Of a stretch of DNA of 64,000 nt, positions 36,193 to 44,530 are shown in pieces. The stretch lies in the NCBI GenBank assembly GCA_963748545.1, contig CAVVJO010000004.1, positions 53,287-117,286 on the forward strand. The letters are read 5' to 3'. Below the pieces are notes generated by a model that searched no databases, had not been told where the DNA came from, and saw nothing but the letters and a program-made list of their open reading frames with translations. Both the position numbers and the translations under genes were made by a program. The stretch is from Roseiarcus sp963748545 (GTDB lineage Bacteria > Pseudomonadota > Alphaproteobacteria > Rhizobiales > Beijerinckiaceae). Each line of letters starts with the position of its first letter. Positions within the stretch are counted from its first letter, which is position 1.

Positions 36193-37037
36193 GCGCATAC
36201 GAGATCAGCATCGCGTCGGTCATAGGCATCAACGTGATTCTCGCGCTCAGCCTGAATTTGATCAGCGGCTTCTGCGGACAAATAAGCCTCGGCCATGGCG
36301 CATTTTTTGGCGCAGGGGCCTATGCAGCCGCGGTGGTGATGACCAGGGTCGGAAGCGCGCCGCTGGCCGTGGCGGCCGCCGTGGCGGCCGCTAGCCTTCT
36401 CGGAACGGTCGTCGGCTTCGCTTCGCTCCGCGTGCGCAGCGACTTCCTCGCCGTGACGACGATTGGCGTGAACTTCCTGTTTGTCGGCTTCGTCCGCAAA
36501 CAATCGTGGCTCGGCGGCGAGATGGGGATCAGCGGCATCCCGCCTTCCGGCCTGGGCGCGCTCGGCAACTTGTGGCTCATCCTCGTTTGCGCGGGCGCGA
36601 CCGTCGCATTCAGCGCCTATGTGAACCGATCTTGGATGGGGTTTGCGTTCCGCGCGGTCGGGGAGGACGAGGGCGCGGCGCGCACGTTGGGAATCGATCC
36701 TGGCGCCTACAAGCTCGCAGCCTTCGCAATCGGCACGGCGCTCGCCGGTCTGGCGGGGGCTTTCTATACGTTCTTCACCCAGTTCATCACTCCAGACGCG
36801 TTCGACTTCATTTTTTCGGTCATGCTGATGGCGATGGTCGTGATTGGCGGGGTCGGATCGACAATCGGAGTCCTCACGGCGGCGATCGGCTTAACCTTGC
36901 TCCCCGAAGCCATCCGCTTCGTCAACGACTATCGCCTGCTTGTCTTCGGGGGACTGCTGATCCTCGTCATTCGCGTTGCGCCCGGCGGCCTTGCAGGCCT
37001 TGCGCGCTCGGCCATTGTGCACGCGAGGCCGACATGA
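36189..37037 (+). CDS. LivM-type ABC permease
   Basis: 282 aa inner-membrane permease with the LivM pattern: LALSLNLISGFCGQISLGHGAF near residue 15, RSDFLAVTTIGVNFLFVGF, the cytoplasmic loop EDEGAARTLGIDPGAYKL that contacts the ATPases, then ALAGLAGAFYTFF. Shorter than LivM of E. coli, as usual in alphaproteobacterial HAAT systems. It overlaps both neighbours by 4 bases. Confidence 0.92.
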   Translation: MSAYEISIASVIGINVILALSLNLISGFCGQISLGHGAFFGAGAYAAAVVMTRVGSAPLAVAAAVAAASLLGTVVGFASLRVRSDFLAVTTIGVNFLFVGFVRKQSWLGGEMGISGIPPSGLGALGNLWLILVCAGATVAFSAYVNRSWMGFAFRAVGEDEGAARTLGIDPGAYKLAAFAIGTALAGLAGAFYTFFTQFITPDAFDFIFSVMLMAMVVIGGVGSTIGVLTAAIGLTLLPEAIRFVNDYRLLVFGGLLILVIRVAPGGLAGLARSAIVHARPT

Positions 37038-37801
37038 GCGCCGCGCTTCGCCTCGAAAGCGTGGCGATCCATTTCGGCGGCGTGATGGCCGTCAATGACG
37101 TCTCGTTGGAGATCGCGACCGGAGAGTTTGTCGGCCTGATCGGGCCGAATGGGGCCGGAAAGACGACCCTGGTCCGCATCGTCGCGGGGATGCTGCGGCC
37201 GAACCGGGGTCGCGTTTACCTCGGCGATCAGGACGTCACCGATTCCCCGACACAGACACGTGTGCGCCTGGGCCTCGCATTGACGCATCAGATCGTGCGG
37301 CCTTTCCGCGAGATGACGGCGCTGGACAATGTCGTGCTCGCAGCCGGACATCGGAGAACGTCTTCTCCCCTATTCGCGTTGTCGCAAGTGGGCCGGCGCG
37401 GCGAGACTGAGCGCGCCGCCAGCGTCCTGGCCCGCGTCGGCCTCGCCGGCGCGGAGTTGAAGCTTGCGGGAGAACTGCCGCTTGGATTGCTCAAGCGCCT
37501 CGAGGTCGCGCGCGCTCTCGCCCTCGATCCGAAGGTCATCCTGCTCGACGAACCGCTCGCCGGACTCAATCACACCGAGGCGTCCAAGCAGATCGATACG
37601 ATCCTTGAAGTCAATGCGAGCGGCGTCACGATCGCGCTCGTCGAGCATAATCTCGAGGAGGTTTTGCGGGTGTGCCGAAGGCTGGTCGTGCTAAACAACG
37701 GCGCAATCATTGCCGATGGAGGCCCAGTCGAGGTGATGACCGATCCAGCCGTGCGCGAGGCCTATATCGGCGCGGGGACAACCCAACATGCTGCGGCTTG
37801 A
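37034..37801 (+). CDS. LivG-type ABC ATPase
   Basis: 255 aa. Walker A GPNGAGKTTL near residue 37, LALTHQIVRPFREMTALDN, a signature variant LPLGLLKRLEVARAL (LivG proteins often have LPYGQQR here), Walker B VILLDEPLAGLN, and the switch His in IALVEHNLEEVL. It overlaps the permease upstream and the second ATPase downstream by 14 bases. It energises the island's importer together with the LivF-type protein. Confidence 0.92.
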   Translation: MSAALRLESVAIHFGGVMAVNDVSLEIATGEFVGLIGPNGAGKTTLVRIVAGMLRPNRGRVYLGDQDVTDSPTQTRVRLGLALTHQIVRPFREMTALDNVVLAAGHRRTSSPLFALSQVGRRGETERAASVLARVGLAGAELKLAGELPLGLLKRLEVARALALDPKVILLDEPLAGLNHTEASKQIDTILEVNASGVTIALVEHNLEEVLRVCRRLVVLNNGAIIADGGPVEVMTDPAVREAYIGAGTTQHAAA

Positions 37802-38501
37802 AGAACTGGCCTGCGGTTACGGCGCGGTCGAAGCCGTGCACGGCCTCAGCCTGGAAGTCGAACAGGGAACAATCTTCGCCCTGTTGGGGCCCAACGGCGC
37901 AGGAAAAACCTCGACCATCATGGCCATCATGGGTCATGTCGACATCTTCGCAGGACGCGTTCTCCTGGAGGGCGAGGACATCTCACGTCAGCGCCCCACC
38001 GAACGCGCGCGGCAGGGAGTCGCGGTGGTGCCCGAAGGTCGGCAACTCTTTTCGGACCTCACGGTGGACGAGAACTTGACCGTCGGCGGCTACCTTCGAC
38101 CCCTGCGAGACGAGACCCGGAATCGGGAGCGGGTGTTCGCGATTTTTCCTCGCCTGCGCGATCGACGGCGCCAGATCGCCGGTTCGCTCTCCGGCGGCGA
38201 GCAGCAGATGCTGGCGATCGGTCGGGCGCTCATGGCGGAGCCGCGGCTCCTACTGGTCGATGAATTGTCGCTCGGTCTTATGCCGAAGATGGTGGATCTG
38301 TGCCTCGATGCGCTGGTGCGGCTCAAGAGCGAGGGACTTACGATGGTCCTGGTCGAACAGAACACGGCGCGGGCTTTGGATGTCGCCAATCGAGTCTGCG
38401 TTCTGGCGTCGGGCGTGGCGGTCTATCAGGGCGAGGCGTCCGAAGCGAAGGCTGCAGGATCGATCTTTGCGACGTTCCTCGGTCAGTCGGCGGCGCTGTA
38501 G
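37788..38501 (+). CDS. LivF-type ABC ATPase
   Basis: 237 aa. Walker A GPNGAGKTST, GVAVVPEGRQLFSDLTVDEN (typical LivF Q-loop), signature LSGGEQQMLAIGRAL, Walker B LLLVDELSLGLMP with Leu-Ser in place of Pro-Ser, and a switch Gln-type TMVLVEQNTARAL. It ends 26 bases before DUF917 copy 2, keeping the importer and the enzymes in one transcription unit. Confidence 0.93.
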   Translation: MLRLEELACGYGAVEAVHGLSLEVEQGTIFALLGPNGAGKTSTIMAIMGHVDIFAGRVLLEGEDISRQRPTERARQGVAVVPEGRQLFSDLTVDENLTVGGYLRPLRDETRNRERVFAIFPRLRDRRRQIAGSLSGGEQQMLAIGRALMAEPRLLLVDELSLGLMPKMVDLCLDALVRLKSEGLTMVLVEQNTARALDVANRVCVLASGVAVYQGEASEAKAAGSIFATFLGQSAAL

Positions 38502-38527
38502 AACGCGCTTGCGCAGGGAGAGATCAG

Positions 38528-39595
38528 ATGGCGCGTACGCTGACCCGGGACGATGTGGAGGCCGGCGTCATCGGCGGTCTGTTTCTGTCCGCCGGCGGAA
38601 GCGGTCGGAATGCGATCGAGAAAAACCGCAGCCTCGGGCTCATGGCGCTCGACTATGGCGGAGTTCGGTTGGTCGGGATCGAGGAACTCGACCCGCAAGA
38701 TCTTGTCATCACGGCCACGGCCGTCGGCGCTCCCGGTTTCGCCAACTGGGCGATCCGGCCGCGCGACGCGATCGACGCGGCGCGCCGGTTGGTCGAACGG
38801 ATGGACCGGCCGCCAAGGGGCGTGATCTGCGGCCACGTGCCGGGATTCAACGCCTGGCTCGTCGCCGCTGCGCTAGGGCTCGATTACATCGATCTTGCTT
38901 CGAATGGCCGGGGCCATCCGACGGTCAAGATGGGCGGCATGGGCCTGGCTTCGCGGCCCGAACTATCCATCACACAGATCGCGGTCAGCGGCTCCCGGTC
39001 CGAGTCGAATGCATTCGCGGTTTGCGTCGAAGGCGACATCGTTCGGACCTCGAATATGTTGCGGCAGGCCGCTGTGCTCAATGGCGGTTTGATCTACGCG
39101 GCGAGAGGGCCGCTCAGCGCGGCGTTCATTCAGGCGAATGGCGCGTCCGGCGCCATCTCCTTTCAGCTCGACCTCGGCCGCGCCATGCTCGCGGCGAAGG
39201 GCGGCGACCGCGTTCGGGCGACAATCGACCATCTTGGCGGCGAAGTCCTTGTCGACGGCGAAGTCGTAGCCAACGATGTGACCTACGGGGGCGGGTTCGA
39301 TCTCGGCCGGATGGTCGTGCGCGGTGAAAAAGGGGAGGCGACGTTGGGCGTCTACAATGAGTTTATGACTGCCGACGTCGACGGCAAGCGCGCGGCGACC
39401 TTTCCCGACATGATTGGAACCCTCGACCCGGAAACCGGCGACGTGGTGTCGATTTCGGAATCCAAGATCGGCGCGCGGGTCGCCGTCATCATTGCCCATC
39501 GGACGCAATTTCCGGTCGGGAAGGGGGCGCTCGATCCGGCCGTCTTCCCCGAAGTGGAGCAAGCGATGGGCCTCGACTTGCGCTCATATCTTTAA
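38528..39595 (+). CDS. DUF917 family protein, thiohydantoin-desulfurase-like (copy 2)
   Basis: 355 aa, paralogous to the protein at 27.9 kb but clearly diverged. N-terminal GGLFLSAGGSGRNAIEKNRS, then GVICGHVPGFNAWLVAAALG, ASNGRGHPTVKMGGMGLASR, and the C-terminal YNEFMTADVDGKRAATFPDM, aligning with MNEYMAIDDADGRRLATFPD of copy 1. Copy 1 has SAFAAGGGG-type glycine repeats where copy 2 has SAGGSGRN, which suggests a different substrate. It sits with a GST and urocanase copy 2, repeating the pairing seen for copy 1. Confidence 0.8.
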   Translation: MARTLTRDDVEAGVIGGLFLSAGGSGRNAIEKNRSLGLMALDYGGVRLVGIEELDPQDLVITATAVGAPGFANWAIRPRDAIDAARRLVERMDRPPRGVICGHVPGFNAWLVAAALGLDYIDLASNGRGHPTVKMGGMGLASRPELSITQIAVSGSRSESNAFAVCVEGDIVRTSNMLRQAAVLNGGLIYAARGPLSAAFIQANGASGAISFQLDLGRAMLAAKGGDRVRATIDHLGGEVLVDGEVVANDVTYGGGFDLGRMVVRGEKGEATLGVYNEFMTADVDGKRAATFPDMIGTLDPETGDVVSISESKIGARVAVIIAHRTQFPVGKGALDPAVFPEVEQAMGLDLRSYL

Positions 39596-39607
39596 GGAGG
39601 ATCGCGA

Positions 39608-40219
39608 TTGTACCGTCTGTACGACAGCAGGCTTTCGGGTAACGCCTGGAAGGTGCGAATTCTGTTGCGCCAGCTGGGCCTGCCCTTCGAACGCGTGACC
39701 CTCAACCTTGCGAAAGGCGCGACCACGGACCCAACCTTTCGGGAAAAGAGCCCATTCTGGCGCGTCCCCGTGCTTGAACTCGAAGACGGGCGCACGATCG
39801 TCGAATCGGACGCGATCCTCCTTTATCTGGCCGAAGGGTCGACTCTTCTACCGGACGACCGGTTCTTACGGGCGGAGATCGCGAGCTGGCTCTTCTTTGA
39901 GCAGGCTGATCTCCTGCGTCCGCTGTCGCTGCCTCGTTTTTATCATCTGAATGGCAAGGCTGGGGAGCTGGAGCGCCGTATCGCTGAATTTCACGAGGTT
40001 GGTTATCCGGCGCTCGGCAAACTCGACCGATGGCTATCGGAGCGGGACTGGCTCGTCGCCGGCCACTATTCGATCGCCGATCTGGGCGTCTTTCCCTATG
40101 TCGAGATGGCGCCGCAGGGCGGCTACGACATGGGGCGCTTTCCGGCGATCGCGGCGTGGCTTGAGCGCGTCAAGGCGACGCCCGATTGGGTTCCTCTGAT
40201 CGAGGAGGCTATAGCGTGA
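39608..40219 (+). CDS. Glutathione S-transferase family protein
   Basis: 203 aa. N-terminal thioredoxin-like GSH domain (YDSRLSGNAWKVRILLRQLG with the Ser/Asn active-site region; FWRVPVLELEDG with cis-Pro; IVESDAILLYLAEG with the Glu-Ser GSH contact) and a helical C-terminal domain (HYSIADLGVFPYVEMAPQGG). TTG start with AAGGAGG 7 bases before it. It overlaps urocanase copy 2 (GTGA). In a desulfurising pathway GSH could accept sulfur or assist isomerisation. It could also resemble maleylacetoacetate isomerase; the role is unproven. Confidence 0.88.
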   Translation: MYRLYDSRLSGNAWKVRILLRQLGLPFERVTLNLAKGATTDPTFREKSPFWRVPVLELEDGRTIVESDAILLYLAEGSTLLPDDRFLRAEIASWLFFEQADLLRPLSLPRFYHLNGKAGELERRIAEFHEVGYPALGKLDRWLSERDWLVAGHYSIADLGVFPYVEMAPQGGYDMGRFPAIAAWLERVKATPDWVPLIEEAIA

Positions 40220-41868
40220 CCATACCGGTGCGCCGCGGGCGCGAAGTCAGGGCGGCCCGGGGAACGGAATTGCGCTGCCGAGGCTGGCGGCAGGAGTCCA
40301 TTCTGCGTCTGCTCGAAAATAACCTTGAGAACGCCGAAGACCCCGACAATCTCGTCATCTACATGTCGATCGCTCGTGCGGCGCGCAACTGGGAAAGCTT
40401 CGACCGGATTGTCGCAGCGCTCGCCACGATGCGAGAGGACCAGACGCTGGTCATGCAGTCGGGCAAGCCGATCGGGATCTTTCCCGGGCAAACGACGACG
40501 CCGCTCGTCATCATGGCCAACGGCAACATCGTCGGCGAGTGGACGGCCGAAGAGAGCCGCCGACGGCTCGACGACATGGGGCTGACGATCATGCCCGGCA
40601 TGACCGCGGCGGCGTGGCAATATATCGGGAGCCAGGGCATCCTTCAGGGAACCTATGAGACGTTCATGGCGATCGCCCGTCAGCATTTCGGCGGATCGCT
40701 AGCGGGGCGGCTGCTGTTGACCTCCGGCTGCGGCGGGATGAGCGGCGCGCAACCACTCGCGGGCAGGCTCGCCGGAGCTTCGACCCTGGTGGTCGAGGTG
40801 GACGAGGCGCGCATCGACCGTCGTATCGCGACTGGCTATTGCGACCAGAAGTCGCATGATCTGGACAAGGCTTTACGGCTTTGGATTGAGGCGCGCGACA
40901 AACGTCAGCCGCTTGCGCTTGCGCTTTGCGCCAATGCGGCGGCGGTTCTGCCGGAGATCGCGCGGCGCGGGATCATGCCCGACATCGTGACTGACCAGAC
41001 GTATCCGGACCCGCTGAAGGGCTATATCCCTGTCGAACTTTCGCTCGATGCAGCGCGCGCCATGCGAAGGAGCGACCCCGAACGGCTGATCGCGCTCGCG
41101 CGCAACTCTCTCGCCACCCACACGCGCGCGATGCTCGGCTTCATGGACCGCGGCTCCGTGGTCTTCGAATATGGCAACAGCCTTCGGGCCGAGGCGCGCT
41201 CCGCCGGCGTCCAGGACGCCTTCCGTATGAGGTCCTTCGTGGATCTCTATATTCGTCCGTTGTTCTGCCAGGGGATCGGTCCGTTTCGCTGGATCGCCGT
41301 CTCCGGCGATCCGCAGGACATTTACACGATCGACGATATGATTTTGGAGACGTTCTCGCACAATCATCCCATCGCGTCCTGGATCATGAAGGCCCGCGAG
41401 CACGTGCGGTTCACCGGTTTGCCGGCGAGAATCGGCTGGCTCGGCTATGGCGAGCGCAGCAGGCTCGGGCTACTCGTGAACGATGCTGTGGCCTCTGGAC
41501 GGATCTCCGCGCCGATCGCCTTCACCCGCGATCACCTCAATTCGGGGTCGGCGGCGTTGCCGTATCGGGAAACCGAGAACATGAAGGACGGATCGGACGC
41601 GATCGCCGACTGGCCAATCCTGAACGCGTTGCTCAACTGCGCCTCCGGCGCGGACCTGGTGGCGATCCATGGGTTGGGCGGACGCGGCGTCAGCGCGGGC
41701 CACACCATCGTCGCGGACGGCAATCCGGCAACGGCCGAGCGCCTGAAGCGTGTGCTCGACGGCGATCCGGGCATCGGCGTGCTGCGCCACGCGGACGCCG
41801 GCTACGAGGCCGCGATCGAACATGCAGGTCGTGTCGGGCTCTCGGGGACGATCCCCAAAGCCCTCTAA
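40216..41868 (+). CDS. Urocanase-like hydratase, copy 2 (keeps the catalytic Cys)
   Basis: 550 aa. Shares LRCRGWRQE, QSGKPIGIFPGQ, YIGSQGILQGTYET, TSGCGGMSGAQPLAG, GPFRWIAVSGDPQDIYTIDD and TRDHLNSGSAALPYRET with the family. The conserved Cys is present (RPLFCQGIGPFRW, Cys351), as is the Tyr in EYGN. But the QTSAH segment seen in HutU and in copy 1 is QTYPD, VYGG is IYMS, and the C-terminal HHGGGVGMG is HGLGGRGVS. So each copy loses different conserved points. The GTG start overlaps the GST stop. Probably acts on a modified urocanate; the product goes to DUF917 copy 2 (inference). Confidence 0.86.
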   Translation: MTIPVRRGREVRAARGTELRCRGWRQESILRLLENNLENAEDPDNLVIYMSIARAARNWESFDRIVAALATMREDQTLVMQSGKPIGIFPGQTTTPLVIMANGNIVGEWTAEESRRRLDDMGLTIMPGMTAAAWQYIGSQGILQGTYETFMAIARQHFGGSLAGRLLLTSGCGGMSGAQPLAGRLAGASTLVVEVDEARIDRRIATGYCDQKSHDLDKALRLWIEARDKRQPLALALCANAAAVLPEIARRGIMPDIVTDQTYPDPLKGYIPVELSLDAARAMRRSDPERLIALARNSLATHTRAMLGFMDRGSVVFEYGNSLRAEARSAGVQDAFRMRSFVDLYIRPLFCQGIGPFRWIAVSGDPQDIYTIDDMILETFSHNHPIASWIMKAREHVRFTGLPARIGWLGYGERSRLGLLVNDAVASGRISAPIAFTRDHLNSGSAALPYRETENMKDGSDAIADWPILNALLNCASGADLVAIHGLGGRGVSAGHTIVADGNPATAERLKRVLDGDPGIGVLRHADAGYEAAIEHAGRVGLSGTIPKAL

Positions 41869-41883
41869 TCGAAAGGCGCCGCC

Positions 41884-42504
41884 ATGAAGACTCGAAGCGC
41901 CGGGCAGGACAAACTCATCATCGGCATTTCCGGGGCGTCTGGGGTGGCCTATGGCCTTCGCGCCCTGCAGTTGCTGCGCAACGCCGGCGTCGAGACGCAT
42001 CTCGTCATGACCCGAGCCGCCGAGCTTACGCTTGCCTACGAAACGACCCTCAAGGTCGCCGAGGTGCGGGCGGCCGCGATGTGCGTACACGAGATCGACG
42101 ACTTGTCGGCGCCGATCGCCAGTGGTTCGTATCTCACTTCCGGCATGATCGTTGCGCCGTGCTCGATCCGATCAATGTCGGAGATTGCGACCGGCGTAAC
42201 CTCCAACCTCTTGACCCGCGCTGCGGATGTGACCCTGAAGGAGCGTCGGCGGCTCGTCTTGATGGTCCGCGAGACGCCCCTCCATACGGGGCATCTGCGC
42301 ACGATGGCCGCGCTGTCGGAGATGGGCGCCATTATCGCCCCGCCAGTCCCGGCTTTCTACGCGAAGCCGCTAACGCTCGAGGACATGGTTGATTTCACGA
42401 TCGGTCGCGTTCTGGATCTCTTCGAGATTTCTGGACCGCCGATCCGGCGGTGGGGCGAAGACACCGATCTCAAGCGACGGCCAATTTCGGACGGCCAGTC
42501 GTGA
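41884..42504 (+). CDS. ubiX: UbiX flavin prenyltransferase
   Basis: 206 aa, normal for UbiX, which makes prenylated FMN for UbiD-type decarboxylases. Motifs: IIGISGASGVAYGLRAL (FMN-binding), APCSIRSMSEIATGVTSNLL, ADVTLKERRRLVLMVRETPL and HLRTMAALSEMGAII with the phosphate-binding Arg/Lys/Glu pattern, and FYAKPLTLEDMVD. 15 bases after urocanase copy 2. The matching UbiD is the first gene of the same run at 32.7 kb, so a decarboxylation step belongs to this catabolic unit. Confidence 0.95.
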   Translation: MKTRSAGQDKLIIGISGASGVAYGLRALQLLRNAGVETHLVMTRAAELTLAYETTLKVAEVRAAAMCVHEIDDLSAPIASGSYLTSGMIVAPCSIRSMSEIATGVTSNLLTRAADVTLKERRRLVLMVRETPLHTGHLRTMAALSEMGAIIAPPVPAFYAKPLTLEDMVDFTIGRVLDLFEISGPPIRRWGEDTDLKRRPISDGQS

Positions 42505-42535
42505 TGCGGGCCGCCCCTTACCCGGCGGCGAATAG

Positions 42536-42783
42536 GACAAGACCACCCCTTTGCTACGGTTCGCGCTCGACCAGCGACACCAGTGGGAGGTTGTTTCCTT
42601 CGCCGAGATCATCGCCAACGCTTCGCAGGACGAGACCATCCATGCAGGCGAAGTCTTTGGCTCCGGCACGGTCGGCGCCTGCTGCGGACTCGAGATTGGC
42701 CCCTTCTTGAAAACGGCGACGAGATCGCGCTGCATGTCGACCGGATCGGCGTGTTGCGCAATATTGTCGTCGGACAGAGTTGA
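42536..42783 (+). pseudogene. Remnant of a fumarylacetoacetate hydrolase-family gene (C-terminus)
   Basis: A short frame contains VSFAEIIANASQDETIHAGE and GEVFGSGTVGACCGLEIG, then after one missing A near 42710-42713 continues NGDEIALHVDRIGVLRN to TGA 42783. This is the C-terminal end of the FAH superfamily (GSGTVGxGCGLE). The N-terminal two thirds are absent and a TAG lies just upstream, so this is a decayed fragment rather than a sequencing artefact alone. It suggests the operon once encoded a C-C hydrolase between ubiX and the cyclase. Confidence 0.6.
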
Positions 42784-42811
42784 TCTTCAGAAATGCGAAG
42801 GAGAGGAAACG

Positions 42812-43588
42812 ATGGCGCGCCGCCTGATCGACTTGTCGGTCCCCCTGCAGAATACCGCCTACGCCGACCCTCCCGGGCTCGGGCCGAACATCGAATACAT
42901 CGACCACGAACAAAGCGTCGATGAGATTCTCAAGTTCTTCCCCGGACTCAAGAAGGAGGACCTGCCGGACGGCAAGGGCTGGGCGGTCGAGCGCGTTCAT
43001 CTGTCGACCCACAACGGGACGCACATCGACGCGCCATGGCACTACCATCCGACGATGAATGAAGGCGAACGGGCGGCCACGATCGACGAGATCCCCCTCG
43101 ACTGGTGCCTGCAGCCCGGGGTGAAGCTCGACTTCCGCCATTTCGAGGATGGTTATGTGGCGACGGCCGCCGACGTCGAGGCCGAGCTCAAGCGCATAGG
43201 CCATGAGCTCAAGCCGCTGGACATCGTCGTCGTCAACACAAGCGCGGGCGCCAAATACGGACGCCCCGATTACGTGCCTTCAGGTTGCGGCATGGGAGCG
43301 GAGGCGACGCTCTATCTTCTCAATAAGGGCGTCCGGGTCACGGGCATCGACGGCTGGAGCTGGGACGCGCCCTTTGTCCACACCGCCAAGACATATGCGC
43401 GGACCCACGACGCCTCGTTGATCTGGGAGGGGCACAAGGCGGGACGCCACATCGGCTATTGCCATATCGAAAAGCTGCACAATCTCGAGGCGTTGCCGGC
43501 GGACGGCTTCACCATCTCCTGTTTTCCCACCAAGATCGAAAAAGCCTCGGCTGGCTGGACCCGCGTCGTCGCGATCCTCGAGGATTAA
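42812..43588 (+). CDS. Cyclase family protein (KynB-like metal-dependent hydrolase)
   Basis: 258 aa. The metal-binding signature STHNGTHIDAPWHYHP (HxGTHxDxPxH) near residue 65 places it in the cyclase/KynB family, which includes bacterial kynurenine formamidase and isatin hydrolase. GITGIDGWSWDAPF-type C-terminal region and IGYCHIEKLHNLEAL are also typical. ATG at 42812 has GAAGGAGAGG upstream. In this island it may hydrolyse a cyclic amide or N-formyl intermediate; the exact reaction is not evident. An upstream in-frame start would fuse it to the FAH remnant and is rejected. Confidence 0.88.
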   Translation: MARRLIDLSVPLQNTAYADPPGLGPNIEYIDHEQSVDEILKFFPGLKKEDLPDGKGWAVERVHLSTHNGTHIDAPWHYHPTMNEGERAATIDEIPLDWCLQPGVKLDFRHFEDGYVATAADVEAELKRIGHELKPLDIVVVNTSAGAKYGRPDYVPSGCGMGAEATLYLLNKGVRVTGIDGWSWDAPFVHTAKTYARTHDASLIWEGHKAGRHIGYCHIEKLHNLEALPADGFTISCFPTKIEKASAGWTRVVAILED

Positions 43589-43666
43589 CGCCAAGCGGGC
43601 CTCGTCAACGCGATCCGCAAGCGAGACTTCAGGGCAGGCTCAGGCCGCGGAGGCAGAGAGGAGAGG

Positions 43667-44530
43667 ATGGGAATGCGGTACGGCGCGAGCACTTTTATCT
43701 GGGTTTCCCCGTTCTCCAATCGGACTCTCGATCTCATCGAGAAGGCGAAGGCCTTTGGCTTCTCCGTGCTCGAGATCTGCATCGAGGACCCGGAAACCAT
43801 CGACGTCGCGGCGATCCGGGCGCGGGCGGACGCCGCGGGACTGGCCATTACCGTCTGCGGCGCTTTCGGCCCGAGCCGGGATCTTTCCTACGAAGACGCG
43901 GCCGTGCGCGAGAACGGTCTCGCCTACCTTGCGCGCTGCATCGACTTCGCCGAGGGCCTAGGCAGCCCCTTCGTCTCCGGCCCAATGTACGCCGCGGTCG
44001 GCAATACGAGAATGCTCGACGCGGACGGCCGCGCCGCGCAATGGGCGCGCGCCGTGACGAGCCTGAAGCGGGCGGCGGCCTACGCGGCCGATCATGGCGT
44101 GAGGCTTGCGATCGAGCCGCTCAACCGCTTCGAGACGGACCTCGTCAACACCGTCGATCAGGGGATGGGGATGATTGCGGACGTGGGCGCGAGCAACGTC
44201 GGCCTGCTGCTCGACACGTTCCACATGAATATCGAAGAGAAGGATCTTCCCGCCGCGATCCGCAGGGCGGCCGGCCACATCGTCGAGTTCCATGCCTGCT
44301 CGAGCGACCGAGGGACGCCTGGCGAAGATCACCTGCCGTGGAGAGCAATCGCCGCGGCGCTTCGCGACGCGCGCTACAACGGGCCGATCGTGATCGAGGC
44401 CTTCACTCCGGAGATCAAGGAGATTGCCCGGGCCGTGTCGATCTGGCGTCCGCTTGCGGCAAGCCAGGACGCCTTGGCCCGAGACGGACTTGCGAATCTG
44501 CGTGAGGCTTTCGAGGCGTCGGTCTCGTGA
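43667..44530 (+). CDS. TIM-barrel sugar epimerase/isomerase (psicose/tagatose 3-epimerase-like)
   Basis: 287 aa, AP-endonuclease-2-type TIM barrel. Metal-binding residues expected for D-tagatose/D-psicose 3-epimerases are present: Glu in AIEPLNRFETDLVNT, Asp-x2-His in LLLDTFHMNIEE, His in VEFHACSSDRGTPGEDHL, and Glu in PIVIEAFTPE. Substrate could be a ketose or hydroxypyruvate-like compound. ATG at 43667 or 43673, both after GAGAGGAGAGG. It overlaps the esterase gene (GTGA). Its part in the neighbouring heterocycle pathway is unclear; it may link to the sugar importer region downstream. Confidence 0.87.
   Translation: MGMRYGASTFIWVSPFSNRTLDLIEKAKAFGFSVLEICIEDPETIDVAAIRARADAAGLAITVCGAFGPSRDLSYEDAAVRENGLAYLARCIDFAEGLGSPFVSGPMYAAVGNTRMLDADGRAAQWARAVTSLKRAAAYAADHGVRLAIEPLNRFETDLVNTVDQGMGMIADVGASNVGLLLDTFHMNIEEKDLPAAIRRAAGHIVEFHACSSDRGTPGEDHLPWRAIAAALRDARYNGPIVIEAFTPEIKEIARAVSIWRPLAASQDALARDGLANLREAFEASVS

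Noticed and set aside
42551..43588. A single fusion protein of FAH C-terminus and cyclase
   Set aside because: The FAH part ends in another frame at 42783, and the cyclase has its own ATG and ribosome-binding site at 42812.
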